From positions 735,953-796,978 of the forward strand of contig PJRA01000493.1 of assembly GCA_016987375.1 (NCBI GenBank): a DNA stretch of 61,026 nt, in the 5' to 3' direction. The stretch comes from Brachionus koreanus (Eukaryota > Rotifera > Eurotatoria > Ploima > Brachionidae). Both the position numbers and the translations under genes were made by a program. The notes beneath the pieces are model-generated. The model saw nothing but the letters and a program-made list of their open reading frames with translations. It did not search any database and was not told the DNA's origin. This document shows, piece by piece, positions 1 through 10,800 of the stretch (the stretch's first letter is position 1; each line of letters opens with the position of its first letter).

Positions 1-639
1 CGAGTTTATCAAAGCCCAGGAAAAATAAGTAACAACAACTGATGGATAATTATAATAACTGATTCTTCAAGAAAATTCAAAATTGTATCTAGAGTTTTTT
101 TAATACTTGCGCTTGTTTGTCACGTTGTAAAAATTTATGCGAGAGGTAAGGTTTTTTTTTGAATTTATTACATGAAAAACGTGACATAAAATTCAAAATA
201 AAGTTTTGTTCTGCTTCCTTATATATCTGAATATTAAACCTGTAGCATCAAAATAGATAATTGGATGTCTTTCTTCTATTATTTTCCACATTTTAAACTT
301 AAAAATAAATAAATAAATATGTATTTAATTAAATTTTTTCTTATATATTTTTTACTTGAATATCAGAAAGCATTACACAATTTAAAGGATTTTGAATTAT
401 TTCTTGCACGAAACCTCTTATATTTTTATCATCCTAATATAAGCATCTTGAGTCCCACATTAATTTTGCTAATTCAGTTGATATCCAGTCTTTGTGTATC
501 TAATTACTTTTTATTACTCTTAAAACAATACCTTATGACAGACATTTAATCAGCATCTTGTTAGGTTGATTCTTAGACTTCAAATTCATAAAGCTTTTCT
601 TTCAATTCTGATGATGATTGAATTGACCAACAATCAATT

Positions 640-1790
640 TATAAACTTTAATTACATTCAATACATTTGCAAATATTTTTTCTGATCAACTTCATTTTCA
701 TTGATTTCTATGGTTTCCCCTTGATCGTCGTTCAAAAAATCTGCATTTAGTTCCAATTTTTTAAATTGTCTTTCGATCATCGAATTTAATAAATTTGAAA
801 AGCAAGATACTCGTTCCTTTTTTTGCTGTTGAACTATCGCATTTTTCATTGTCATCACATTATCTGTTACGATATGCTTCAATTTTTCAAAAATTTTAAA
901 TTCGAAAATAAGTAATTTTAAAAAGTAAGTTAAATTTTTGAGACTTTTTCCACCGGTAATGTGACGTGTCGCTAAAGTAAAGTTCTTTTTTTTCGAATTT
1001 AGGGGAAAGATATTGAGCAGTTACTCCGATATAATCAAAATTTTGAATAGACTTCCATCAGTCGTTAGTCAAAACAATACTTAAAGCTTTTTCACTTGCC
1101 TTTTCAAGTTTAGATTTTTCAGTTTCATGACAGATTCTCAATAACTTTACAATTGTTTTCCTGCAAAGGACTTCGAATCTGGACACAAAGCTGCAAATAT
1201 TTTATTCGAATATTCGTTTTCTACGATTTGTTTTGGTAGCCACTTGTTATTATAAACATTAAAAATAAAAAGAAAATGTATGATCGACTGAATCTTTGTG
1301 TTCTTCTTCTTGGGCTTGAATTTTGTGATTGTTTAAAAAATGATTTTTCATGTTAAAAGTTAATGAATGTAGGTATTTTTTTCATCAAATTACATGTACA
1401 TTCATCAAATTGACAAACTGTGTATTTTCCATCATCACTTTTGTAACGCTTGAAATATTTTTATAAACCAGAGAACATACGTTCATTTTTTAGCTCGTCT
1501 GAGTCCTCTTCTTCTCGGTTTGCTTCCTCGTCATCATTACCCGATCTTGTATATCTAGATTTTATTGTAAGATTCAGGTTGAAAGGACCAACATCTTACG
1601 TCTTACATTTGACAAAACTCCATCATCACTATCAAAAATTTCCGTAGGAGAAATGTTAACACCATTTGAACTGACAGAAGAATTATCAAATTTTGAAATC
1701 TTTTGATTACATTCATCAAAAAAAAAAGAAATTTCTTTCCTTTTAGAAGAGAAAGATGAGCTTGAACATGGGGTTTCACTTGACATATTT
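640..1790 (-). pseudogene. Decayed hAT-family (BED finger) transposase
   Basis: Read on the minus strand, fragments of a hAT transposase appear in order. A Ser-rich acidic N-terminus lies at 1786-1574. A broken BED-type zinc finger (C-x4-C, then NMKNHFLNNHK) spans about 1460-1310 with a frameshift. A segment at about 1180-960 contains FDYIGVTAQYLSP, which matches the hAT stretch that normally reads as TxxxWTS...YIGVTAHY. Then comes HIVTDNVMTMKNA...VSCFSNLLNSMI at 882-700, the second conserved block (DNxxNMxKA...CFAHTLNL). A stop codon sits immediately before the conserved Trp of the first block, and several frames are needed, so the copy is dead. I could not recognise the C-terminal dimerisation domain or the terminal repeats. 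Family assignment rests on motif order only. Confidence 0.6.
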
Positions 1791-1959
1791 TTTTAAAAAT
1801 AAGTTCATGATTTCTCAATTTCACGTATTCTTAATCGCTATTTTAAAGCATGTGTAGAGTAACTCTATAGTTAAGTTGCATTTAACTAAAATTTACGTCG
1901 ACTTAAAAAAAACCTAGTCGACTCCCACTAATATTTGAATTCACTTTAAGATTGTCTCA

Positions 1960-3190
1960 GGAGATCAAAATCAATTAAAAGGTCATTCTGCATTTTTTGA
2001 GCAAATTTTTTCTCAAGTTTTTCTGAAAGTGTGTCAATCAGCCGATTTAATTTTACATCTTTCCAATTCTTTTTCTAGTTTATTCAATTTTTCTTCATTT
2101 TCAGTAGTCAAAGTTATATTTTGTTCCTCTACTTTAGCTTATTGGTCAATTAAATTTTTTTTTCATATGTAAATTGTTAGTTTCATTTTCTTTTCTCAGC
2201 TGATCAATTGACTGCTTTCTTTCTTCTAAATTTTCTTCTTCATTATCAAGCTTGACAGATTATTCTGAGAGAAACATATTTAATTCTTAAATCTTATTTT
2301 TACATAGTTCTAAATCATTTCATTTTTCATTCATCAAAATTCTGCTTTCTATTAATTAGCTATTTAGTCTTTCAATTTGAAAATTTTCAGCACTTTCTTT
2401 TTCTTTTAAATTTTTTTTTACTTTGTTTATCAAAATATCTTTCTCTATAATGCGTTCAGCCGTTTATCTATCCAATTCTTTTTCTAGTTTACTCAATTTT
2501 TCTTCATTTTCAGTAATCAAAGTCATATTTTGTTTAATTAGTTTAGCTTTTTGGTCAGCTAAAATTCATTTGATAGCATATGTAGATTGTTAGTTTCATT
2601 TATCTTCTCAACTGATCATAAATTTTCCAAAAATTATTAATTTCACCTTTCAGATTTTTTAAACATATGTTTTTTTCATCTAGAATAATCTCCAAATTGA
2701 AGATTTTATCATAATTCTCTTTTAAATTCCTATCTTATTCTATTCTCGTGTTTTTCAGATCTTGTATTTAATTTTCATAATTTTGCAGCATTTGCCATAA
2801 TACTTCATTTCCTTTTTAGATTGAGTCAATCTTTTTCTTTTTTTTTTATAAATTATTACCGAAAAACAAAAAATTTCTCCTTCAGCTGAATTTTATAATT
2901 TTTTGTTATACAAAATTTCGTTTTTCAGTCTATTTTGCTCGTGTTGATTTTGTTCTTCCATTTTCAAGATTTTTAAAATTAATTCGTCTATTTTATTTTT
3001 TTGATTTTGCAGAATTATTTCTTGTTGCTTGAATGTATTAAATAATATTTATCTTTCAAGATTTTTATTTAATTTATAGAGTTTTTGTATAAAGGAGATG
3101 AGGATGATAATAATCATGGAACTGTTTTATCTTCTTTTGAATATTTCTCGTCATCAGAAAAATTTTTGAAGTTTCTTCCTTTTTTTTAAA
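1960..3190 (-). pseudogene. Decayed coiled-coil reading frame with an internal repeat
   Basis: On the minus strand this stretch reads as short fragments rich in E, K, N, L and Q in heptad-like spacing (for example KLNKLEKELERCK and LILKILKMEEQNQHEQ), broken by stops and frameshifts. The coding text near 2035-2130 recurs near 2455-2560 with about 80-90 percent identity, so the ancestral protein contained at least two copies of one coiled-coil unit. No catalytic or binding domain is visible. It may be the tail of a transposon protein, as mobile-element relics lie on both sides, or a dead host gene. The parent family is not recognised. Confidence 0.4.
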
Positions 3191-3916
3191 AAAAAATTAA
3201 TTAATATTTATAAATTTTTAAGCTTACATTTTTTTTAAGCGAATTGTTACACTTTCCATTTTCGGTATTATTTTTTGATAAAATATTAAATATTCTTTTG
3301 ATATGAATTTTATTACGAATTTTTCTATTTATTTTATTTTGAGAAAAAAATGCACATTTTTCCCTTACATCATAAGTTTTTGATTTTTATATTTAAAACT
3401 GATAATATTTTCGAAAGAATTCGAAAGAATTTTTTCTCGTAATGATTGATTAACATAGTTTTAAATAATTTAATTATCTGATCCCGAATTGCAAACATCA
3501 TCATGATAGGTATTAAAGAAAGCGTCCATTTCAGAATTGACTTGAAATTCATTTGTTTATAGATTAGGACATGATTTAACTCGTTTAAAATTCTCAAGAT
3601 AATTATTTTCAACATCTTGAACATAATAAGATTTTAAGAAAGAATGATTAGTGCCTCAAAAACACCCAGGTCCACATAAGACCAAAAATTATTAAATTTT
3701 TTTTTAAAATATTTTTGTATTTTAATAATATTTTTATTTTAGTAATAAAATTATTTACGTAAATTTTCTATGATATTTTTGCTAGTAAATATAATAATTG
3801 ATTAGGAATTTTTGTTATTACCATGACTTAAATCTTTGCAACAAGCAAAAACAAAACAACAAAGCCTTTTAAGAAAACAATTTTAAATGAATTTAACGTA
3901 TAATCTCAATTTTAAC

Positions 3917-4045
3917 GACATGTCACTGTATATATAGTGACTATCATTAATTTAAAAAACGATAAAATGGCATGTCACTAATTTCGAAAATAGCCCAAAA
4001 TTGACTTTTTTACAAAAATTTTGTCTCGACATTAGTGACATGTCA
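3917..4045. repeat. Cluster of TGACATGTCA palindromes
   Basis: The sequence gacatgtcact occurs at 3917-3927, a related catgtcact at 3971-3979, and the inverted form agtgacatgtca at 4034-4045. The core TGACATGTCA is itself a 10-bp palindrome. The outer copies face each other over about 100 bp, as in a small fold-back element. No open frame lies inside. It could be the terminal repeats of a very small non-autonomous transposon. Confidence 0.4.
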
Positions 4046-4398
4046 TTATACTAAGAAAAGGGAAAAATCAATAAAAAAATTTAATATTTAAATATTCAAA
4101 TCTAAGTGGCTTTACCTAATAATCTTCAAAATAAATTTTTTTTAAAGGAATTTTATTATTTTTGAATCAAAATTTCATTTTGAGGATTGAAAAAAAATAG
4201 AAGACAATATTAATAACGGCTTATTTTAAGAAAAATCTTTAGACAATAAACAACTCAACCTAATCAAAAATTATTTTCACTTTATTTTGCGTTTAAAAAA
4301 TCCGCTAATTTATTTATAGAAAATAACTGATCTTTTTTATTGTTACTCTTCAAATAAAAGAAGGAGTGATTTGAACTTGAAGGTTTATTATATCAATT

Positions 4399-4441
4399 AG
4401 TCTTTGAGTGGCGGTCATTGACGGCACGCCACTCAAAGACT
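4399..4441. repeat. 15-bp perfect fold-back at the broken edge of a transposase fragment
   Basis: Positions 4399-4413 (agtctttgagtggcg) are the exact reverse complement of 4427-4441, separated by 13 bases. The right half is coding sequence of the adjacent transposase fragment (HSKTAW). The left half is therefore an inverted copy of it, which suggests a snap-back repair event at the truncation point and not an original terminal repeat. Confidence 0.6.
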
Positions 4442-5241
4442 GCTTGGATAGTTGCTAGATGGTCTGAATTAAGTAAAGAGATTGCACAATCTTTTCTGTA
4501 TTGTGGTATAGGAACGACTGATTGCTCAGAATTTCATTCTGAACTAAAAAAAATTTATCAAGAAGGTATAACATCAATTGATAAACAAATTGATATTAGG
4601 CATGAAGATGATGAATTCAATTGATTTTTAACTCCTGTAACACTGATGATGAAAACCACGAAAGTGAAGAAGATTAAATAAGTTTTTACGAAGATGATAT
4701 TATATTTATTGAAGATGAAAGCGGCGACGAACTATTTTTAGATTCAAGCTATGATTTAGAAAGTTGTAATTCTGAATCAAATACTTCTTCATGCCAAGAT
4801 ACAACATCTTTTGACAAAAAAAAAGAAAAAAAGGGGAAAAAAAAAGTCAAAAGCGGATATTCAAGAAAAACTACGAAACAAAATTGTGAGTTTTCAAAAG
4901 AAAAAGCAAGTTATTCAGGCAAAAAAGCTAATTGTTTAAAAATTTCAGTCATGTCACCCAGTGTTTCAAGTCCGATAGTAATATCTAGTATTAGAGGTTC
5001 AAACAAAAAAGCTTTTTGTTCAAAAGCCTTAGTAAAGTCACCTGTTAATCATATTAAAACAAATTTCACAAAAATTCAAATTAATGATAAAGAATGCTTT
5101 ACCTGTAATTGCTTTTTTCATTTAGACAATGACCAAAATTCATGGCTTTCTTGTCAGAAATGTGAAAATTGGATATGCGGAAATTGTTGGCCTAAAAAAC
5201 TGCATCCAAATCATTTTATTGCAATATATCTTTATTTATAA
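4418..5241 (+). pseudogene. C-terminal fragment of a pogo/Tigger-type transposase with PHD-like finger
   Basis: The first part (to 4624) reads TAWIVARWSELSKEIAQSFLYCGI, typical of the C-terminal end of pogo/Tigger DDE transposases (VxxxWxxVxxxTIxNCFxxCGI), followed by an acidic tail. After a -1 type frameshift and a TAA near 4675 the frame continues to 5241 through a Ser/Lys-rich linker into C-F-T-C-N-C...C-Q-K-C-E-N-W-I-C-G-N-C, a PHD/zinc-binding pattern known at the C-terminus of some metazoan pogo transposases. The helix-turn-helix and DDD catalytic core are missing. The fragment begins abruptly at a 15-bp fold-back. Inference: a 5'-truncated, inactivated copy. Confidence 0.6.
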
Positions 5242-5939
5242 TATTCGTTTATTGTCTGTTTTTGTTCCCTCGGGTAGCATAAAATTAGAAAATTTTTCAA
5301 CATGAAAGAAAATATATCAGAATTATCCAAAAAAAGCATTAAAAATCATAAAAGATAATAAAAGAGAAAACACTACATTTCTTGAAATGTATAAATCGTT
5401 TAAGTCCTATTCTATTTTGCTTGCAAATTTTAAAATCCATATTTGAAACAATTCAAGTCGTAATATTTCATTAAAGAAAAATGTTTCATTTTAGAAAAAG
5501 GAAATCTATAGACAAAAATTGGTTCTAGTTTTTATACATTTTATTTAGAATCAATAAAGATAATTCACAAAGACTTATTCCAAACATATTTAGAGTATAA
5601 ACTAAAACTAACCTGGATATTATCTTTCCTCTCCTAGCTTTTTTGAGAAATATTTGACTTCTTCAATTAATGAGTTTTATTTCTTTATCCTAAGGAAAAG
5701 AATGGAATAAAAGGCGAACAAGTAAGCTTTACTTTATACTTTAATTTAAGCATTTTAGATTTAAAAATTTTTATCATATTCCAGGCACAGATAAGTACGA
5801 TTTTCATCCACAAACTTAATATTTAATAAATTAAAATTATAGCTATTTTAATACTTTATTTTAGTTCAAATATTCGAGGTACTAGAAGAGTTAACCAAAG
5901 AATAATTAAAAATTTTTTAAAATTTTATAGAAAAAACTT
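5242..5939. other. Gene-free stretch
   Basis: AT-rich sequence between the pogo/Tigger fragment and tRNA-Asn. I see no coding motif, RNA or clear repeat in it. Confidence 0.4.
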
Positions 5940-5956
5940 CGTCCCTAGGTGGATTC

Positions 5957-5993
<37 letters not shown>

Positions 5994-6013
5994 GCCGATT
6001 GCGCCATAGAGAC
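5940..6013 (-). tRNA. tRNA-Asn (GTT)
   Basis: The reverse complement folds as a full cloverleaf. The acceptor GTCTCTA pairs with TAGGGAC with one G-U pair. There is a D arm (GCGC...GCGC), an anticodon loop with GTT, and a T arm GGTGG-TTCGAAT-CCACC. Discriminator base is G at 5940. No intron is present. The length of 74 nt is standard. The internal promoter boxes (TGGCGCAATCGG and GGTTCGAATCC) are intact, so it is probably functional. Confidence 0.93.
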
Positions 6014-6377
6014 ATATAGTTTAGTGAAGTTTAGTTTTTGTCAATAATTAAATGATACTTTTAAATATTTTATTGATAAAAAGCTTTATTTTTAAAAATT
6101 AAATAATATCTTTTAAGATTATTTGAAAATTACAAATAAAATTCATTTTTTTAATTCACTCGAGTTATTAGAAATTCTAATATACCAATAAAAGAATAAA
6201 GTAAAATAATAAGAAGAACATTTTACGCCAAAAATTTGAATTTTTATCAAATTTAAAAAAGATTGTAATTTCTTTAAATAGATATTTTTATACTTAATCA
6301 AATCAGAGCAAAAAAAAAAACTATCTAAAATAAAATAACAAAAATTAACGATGACACAAACAATTTTAAAATTTGTG

Positions 6378-6497
6378 GCAGTGATGGCCGAGTGGTTAAG
6401 GCGTCTGACTAGAATTGAATTTCTAAACCAAATAAAAATTTGGAACACAGTGATCAGATGGGATTTTCCCGCGCAGGTTCAAATCCTGCTCACTGCG
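6378..6497 (+). tRNA. tRNA-Ser (AGA) with a 38-nt intron
   Basis: The acceptor stem GCAGTGA pairs with TCACTGC (discriminator G). The D arm GCCGAGTGGTTAAGGC, the long class II variable arm TGGGATTTTCCCG and the T arm GCAGG-TTCAAAT-CCTGC identify a serine tRNA. The anticodon stem TCTGA/TCAGA is interrupted after A37 by an intron at 6415-6452. The intron contains tttct, able to pair with the anticodon region as in normal eukaryotic pre-tRNA introns. The anticodon is AGA. The gene lies 75 bp past the opsin stop codon on the opposite strand, and there is no sign of decay. Confidence 0.88.
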
Positions 6498-6572
6498 AAT
6501 TTTTTAATCTCAATTTGAAAGCTTATTTTTTTATTCACAATAATATAAATTCTTGAGTTAACAAAAAAAAAA

Positions 6573-7812
6573 TTAAACAAATTCTTCTTTCACTGACTTT
6601 GGACTTTCATTTTTTTCAAAAAGTGAATCAGCTAAAAATTTTAAAATTTATTTACAAATAAGTTTAATTTAATAAAAAAAGAAAAACTTACATTCTGAGA
6701 TAACTTTTTTCACTTTAAAAGATTTTAATGTATTGCTTATTACTAGTCGAGCTTGATTATTGCTGAACAAGTATAGAATTGAAGGCCATACCAAAGAGGT
6801 TTTGGCAAAAATAGACGGAATTAGGGACATTAAGGGTGTAATGCGTATGTAGTCGGAAAAAAATGAGCTGATTAGACAAACAATTGCATAAGGTGTCCAA
6901 GAAATCATAAAGCCAACTAATTTTTTTTTTAACAATTTTAAAAAAATAGGTTATTTTTTTAATTTACTTATAATAAATAAAATAGATATTGTCAATTTTC
7001 GTTCTTTCATAATTCTCTTCTTGGCTAAATAAGTTTGTTTGGAACTTTTTAAAAATCTATTCAGAGATTTAATCTTAAAAATAATTTAAATTAAAAAATA
7101 ATATAATTTAATATGAATGATTACATACAATTACGATTAGCTTAATGTTTGTATAGATTAAAATAGTTAATGGAATCAAGTAAACAAAACCAAAAATGAC
7201 TAAATTGTAGCTCAATACGTTAAAAGATTTTTCTTCCCATTCAACACTGCATGTGACAAGTGAAAGTTCCAAGGAGTAATGAGACCATCCTAAAAGTGGA
7301 GCAATACACCATATTGAACTGAATAAACAACATCCGGTAATAATGACCAAAGTCACTTTAATAGTGAAATATCGTTGTTTGAACGGCTCCACAATTACGT
7401 ACCATCTTTCGAAGGAAATGGCTGTTAAAAGGTAGATGCTTGAGCATCCAATGAAGTACATAACAAAACCTGTCACAGTACAAATCAATTTTCCAAATAT
7501 CCACCTGGTAAAATACTATAAAATTGAGACTTAATTTTTAATTAATAATTACCGGCATGCGTAATTGCTTGCGATGACTGTTGGAAGTTCGGTGATGGTT
7601 CCTATAAGATTAAGAATTGTCAGAGCTATCATTATAATATTAAGAGGCGAGCGGAGTTCTTTGCTTTTGTAAAAGACCCAAAGTAGAATGGAATTGAACG
7701 AGAAAGAACACACAAACAAAATTGTGCAAAACAATGAAACGATGTTTAATTTGTAGCATTCAATTGGTGATGGTTGACCATACTTGCTAAAAGACACATT
7801 TTGACTAATCAT
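6573..7812 (-). CDS. Opsin (retinal-binding G-protein-coupled receptor)
   Basis: Five exons, 341 aa: 7812-7553, 7504-7129, 7073-6968, 6916-6692, 6631-6573. Introns are 48, 55, 51 and 60 bp, all GT..AG and frame-consistent. The product is a seven-helix light-sensing receptor of the plasma membrane. Lys286 in IPSIFAKTS (helix 7) is the Schiff-base lysine that binds retinal. Cys95 and Cys172 are the conserved disulfide pair. Glu166 aligns with the Glu181 counterion, while the vertebrate Glu113 position is Thr98, as in most invertebrate opsins. SWTPYA (253-258) is the helix 6 CWxP-type motif. Unusual points: DRY is ERW (119-121) and NPxxY is WPSILY (291-296). The C-terminal tail is short and Ser/Glu-rich. 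Seven helices and Lys make opsin identity firm. The subgroup (xenopsin, ciliary-like or other) is not resolved. A TTTATT (polyA signal on minus) lies at 6530-6535. Confidence 0.88.
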
Positions 7813-10800
7813 AGTATTTATTTTTGAAGTTCTAAAAAAAGAATTTTGTTTTTGTCAGAATTCTTTTAGATTTTTATCTAATTTAACTCAGAATTTATAA
7901 ATATCTATGTTAAAGGAGTGAAATAAAGAACATATTACGAGCAGTCTTCTTTAAATTACAATTAAAAATTGTCTTTAGAAGAAAGAAAAGCTGATTAAAA
8001 CTATATTAAAAGTTCAAGTGCTATTTTGAGTGTTTAAAATACTTGCCTCGAATATAAAAAATGATTAATATATATACTTCAAAAAAATTCGGTTTTATAA
8101 ATAAATTTAATTTAAAAAATCAAAAATTAATTTTTTCTTTCAAAATTGATATTGAAAATAAAATTTCTAAAATAGAAATATTCTTTTAATTAATAAAAAA
8201 TTTTCTTTTGATTATAATGAATTCTTAATTATTTTTTAAATCTTATCAATAAATGAGTTTCAACATTTTGTATTTAATCTTAACTTTTAGTCTTTAATGT
8301 TCCTAAAAATTATTAAATAATATAAATTTAAATATAAATTATAGATATAAATTTGCAAAAATGTCATTGAATAGTTTAATTTTTATAAAAAATAAAATCA
8401 ATTGAGTTTTTAATACAAAGTTTATTTAAATTTTTTATACTCGGCAGATTAAATATCTGATTTAATTTATTTTAAGATCTGAATGCATAAAATTGTAAAA
8501 ACTTCTCATTTTTGTTTAATTTCAAATGTGATTTAGTTCCCTGAATTAATGTATGCATGATAATTTTTTTGTTTAAATTTAATTATACAAATTTAATATA
8601 GATATAGATATACCATCATTCATGATAATCTTTTCTAAACATATAATAATTTTTGATGTTTTTGATGCTAAAAAAATATAAGATTAATGAGTAAAAATTC
8701 AAAAAATTAATTTATCATTGATTTACAATTTCAATTGATCGCAAATTAAAAATGGAATTAAACTTTTACTAATCAAATTTATTTAATTTTTTAACAAAAT
8801 ATTAAATGACCTCTTGAAAGTTGATACAGAAACTTAATGTTTCGGATCGTTTAGTGGGCGGCCGCAACACGGTCGGTCTGTTAGTTTACAGTCGACAAAC
8901 GGCCAGTCACTTATAAGTCAATTTACGGACAAAACTCAACTTTAAATTGAAGTGAAATAAATCAAAGTTAGCAGTCGCCCAACACTCAACAAACTAAACT
9001 TGTTAATTGTATTTATTACATTTTTTAAATTTAATCTAGTTATTATTACTTAATTTTTATTTTCTAGATATTCTACCTATGGGGCTAAAAATTAATTTAA
9101 ATAATTAAATAAAGAGACTAAAAATTATCTCTATCCGTAAAGCCTTGATTCTTGCAATGCAAAAAATCATCAATTGATTGTGTCGATACCGCATTCCTAT
9201 TTGGTGATTAGATTTTTGTCTTTTTTAATTTAAAAAAATATAATACTAATCTTAATGATTACATTCTAAAATTAAACAAAAATAAAATTTAGTAAATTAT
9301 ATATTTCATTCATGAATAAATGTTATTAATCGATTGCACTGATTTCAATTCTAGTCAGAATACAATTTTTAATTTTTGATTCTAAAAATTAAATTAAGAA
9401 GTCCCAGTGTAGTTATGATTATTATAAAAAATTCGGAAACCAATGATCTTTTTGTTCTTTTATCCTATATCAAACAATATATTTAAAAAGCTACCCAATT
9501 TATTTACCATTAAATAGATATACAATCAGTAGACAGTCAGTTAAAAGTTAAACGATACATTTGGCCTGTATCGCTGACAAAAAGTTTGGCTGTCCCCCAA
9601 CATTTAAAAAAAATCTAATCACTAATCAAAATTAATTTTTTTATTTATTATTTCAATGAACGCCTTTAAGGCGATGTTAAAAAATAAAAAAAAAAAAAAA
9701 TTAAATAAAATAACGTTTTTTTTTCTAATAACCCTCGCATCCTTTTATTCTAATATATATAGCATGGCTTAATTTTAACAATTGTTTGTGTTTTACCTTT
9801 TTAACGATGTCATTTTAATTTTATAAGTGAACACTGCATGGGTTATGATCTAAAAAATTTAAAATAAAAAGACAAAAAAAGTGAAAAAATTTTCTGGCCA
9901 AATTTTCTAGGAAGGTCTTAGATTTTCTTATGTTTATCACTTGTTTGGTTTACGAAAAATTCTATTCTCTTTATTTTTGGACTTTTTAATGGTATTGTTT
10001 AATTAGGTTTCTTGTGATTAATAGTCGATAAATTACCAAAAATTACTTAATCTAATTTCAAAAATAATTTAAGTTTAGAATTTGAAAACTGTTGAGATCC
10101 AGTGCCAAAAACAATCTATTCATTATATAAGCCGGAGGGTTTTTAGACTCTTTTTTATGCTTAAAATCAGAGAATAATGTATTTTTTATTAATAATTAAA
10201 CATTTAGTGTTTATTTAGTGATTGTATGCATATACGGGATTGTTAAAACCTTAATGAGTCTTAATGCTATAAAAATTTCATTAGTTTCAGTTCCAAATAG
10301 AGCAAGATCATAAGAAAAATTGTATTCTAAATATCAATGGTCTTTTAGAGGTAAAATACTACCTTATTTCAAAAAAAGCCTAAATTCAAATGACTAAATA
10401 GTAATGATGATGTAAAATTGTGAAGTGATGTAATAAAATATTACCAAGCGATTAGGGCTAGTCAAATAATCAAGTCTGAAATTATTTTTGAGACAAAAAA
10501 AACAAAAGGGTTTTGTCTTTCTTTATAGTTTGTAATAATAATTTGCATTTTTCAAAACAGCAAAACTTAATAACTAGACAATCGTCCAAATCATTTTAGG
10601 TTTTTATTTATGGAATTTTTATTCTTTTTAATTAAAAATCCTTTATCTGATAAGTCTTAATTTGATTTTTTTCTAAATAATTGAATAACATGCAATTCAA
10701 TTAATCAATTGATGACATTTTTTTTACTTTATTCCCTTAATTCTTTAAAAAAATTAGTTTAATGTAAAAATTTTATTTAGTAAAACTAAAAAAATTGATT

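Noticed and set aside
319..549. 76-codon frame, and similar Phe/Ile/Lys/Asn-rich frames at 3370, 6143, 13054, 19483, 20437, 21299, 38375, 49063 and 55636
   Set aside because: The length and composition are as expected by chance in about 78 percent AT sequence. No splice context, motif or homology is recognisable. The one at 6143 also overlaps the tRNA-Ser.
9206..9623. A 420-bp MITE between inverted copies of gtgattagattttt
   Set aside because: The inverted match is only about 14-16 bases of AT-rich sequence, there is no second copy in the window and no clear target duplication, so I do not list it as an element.
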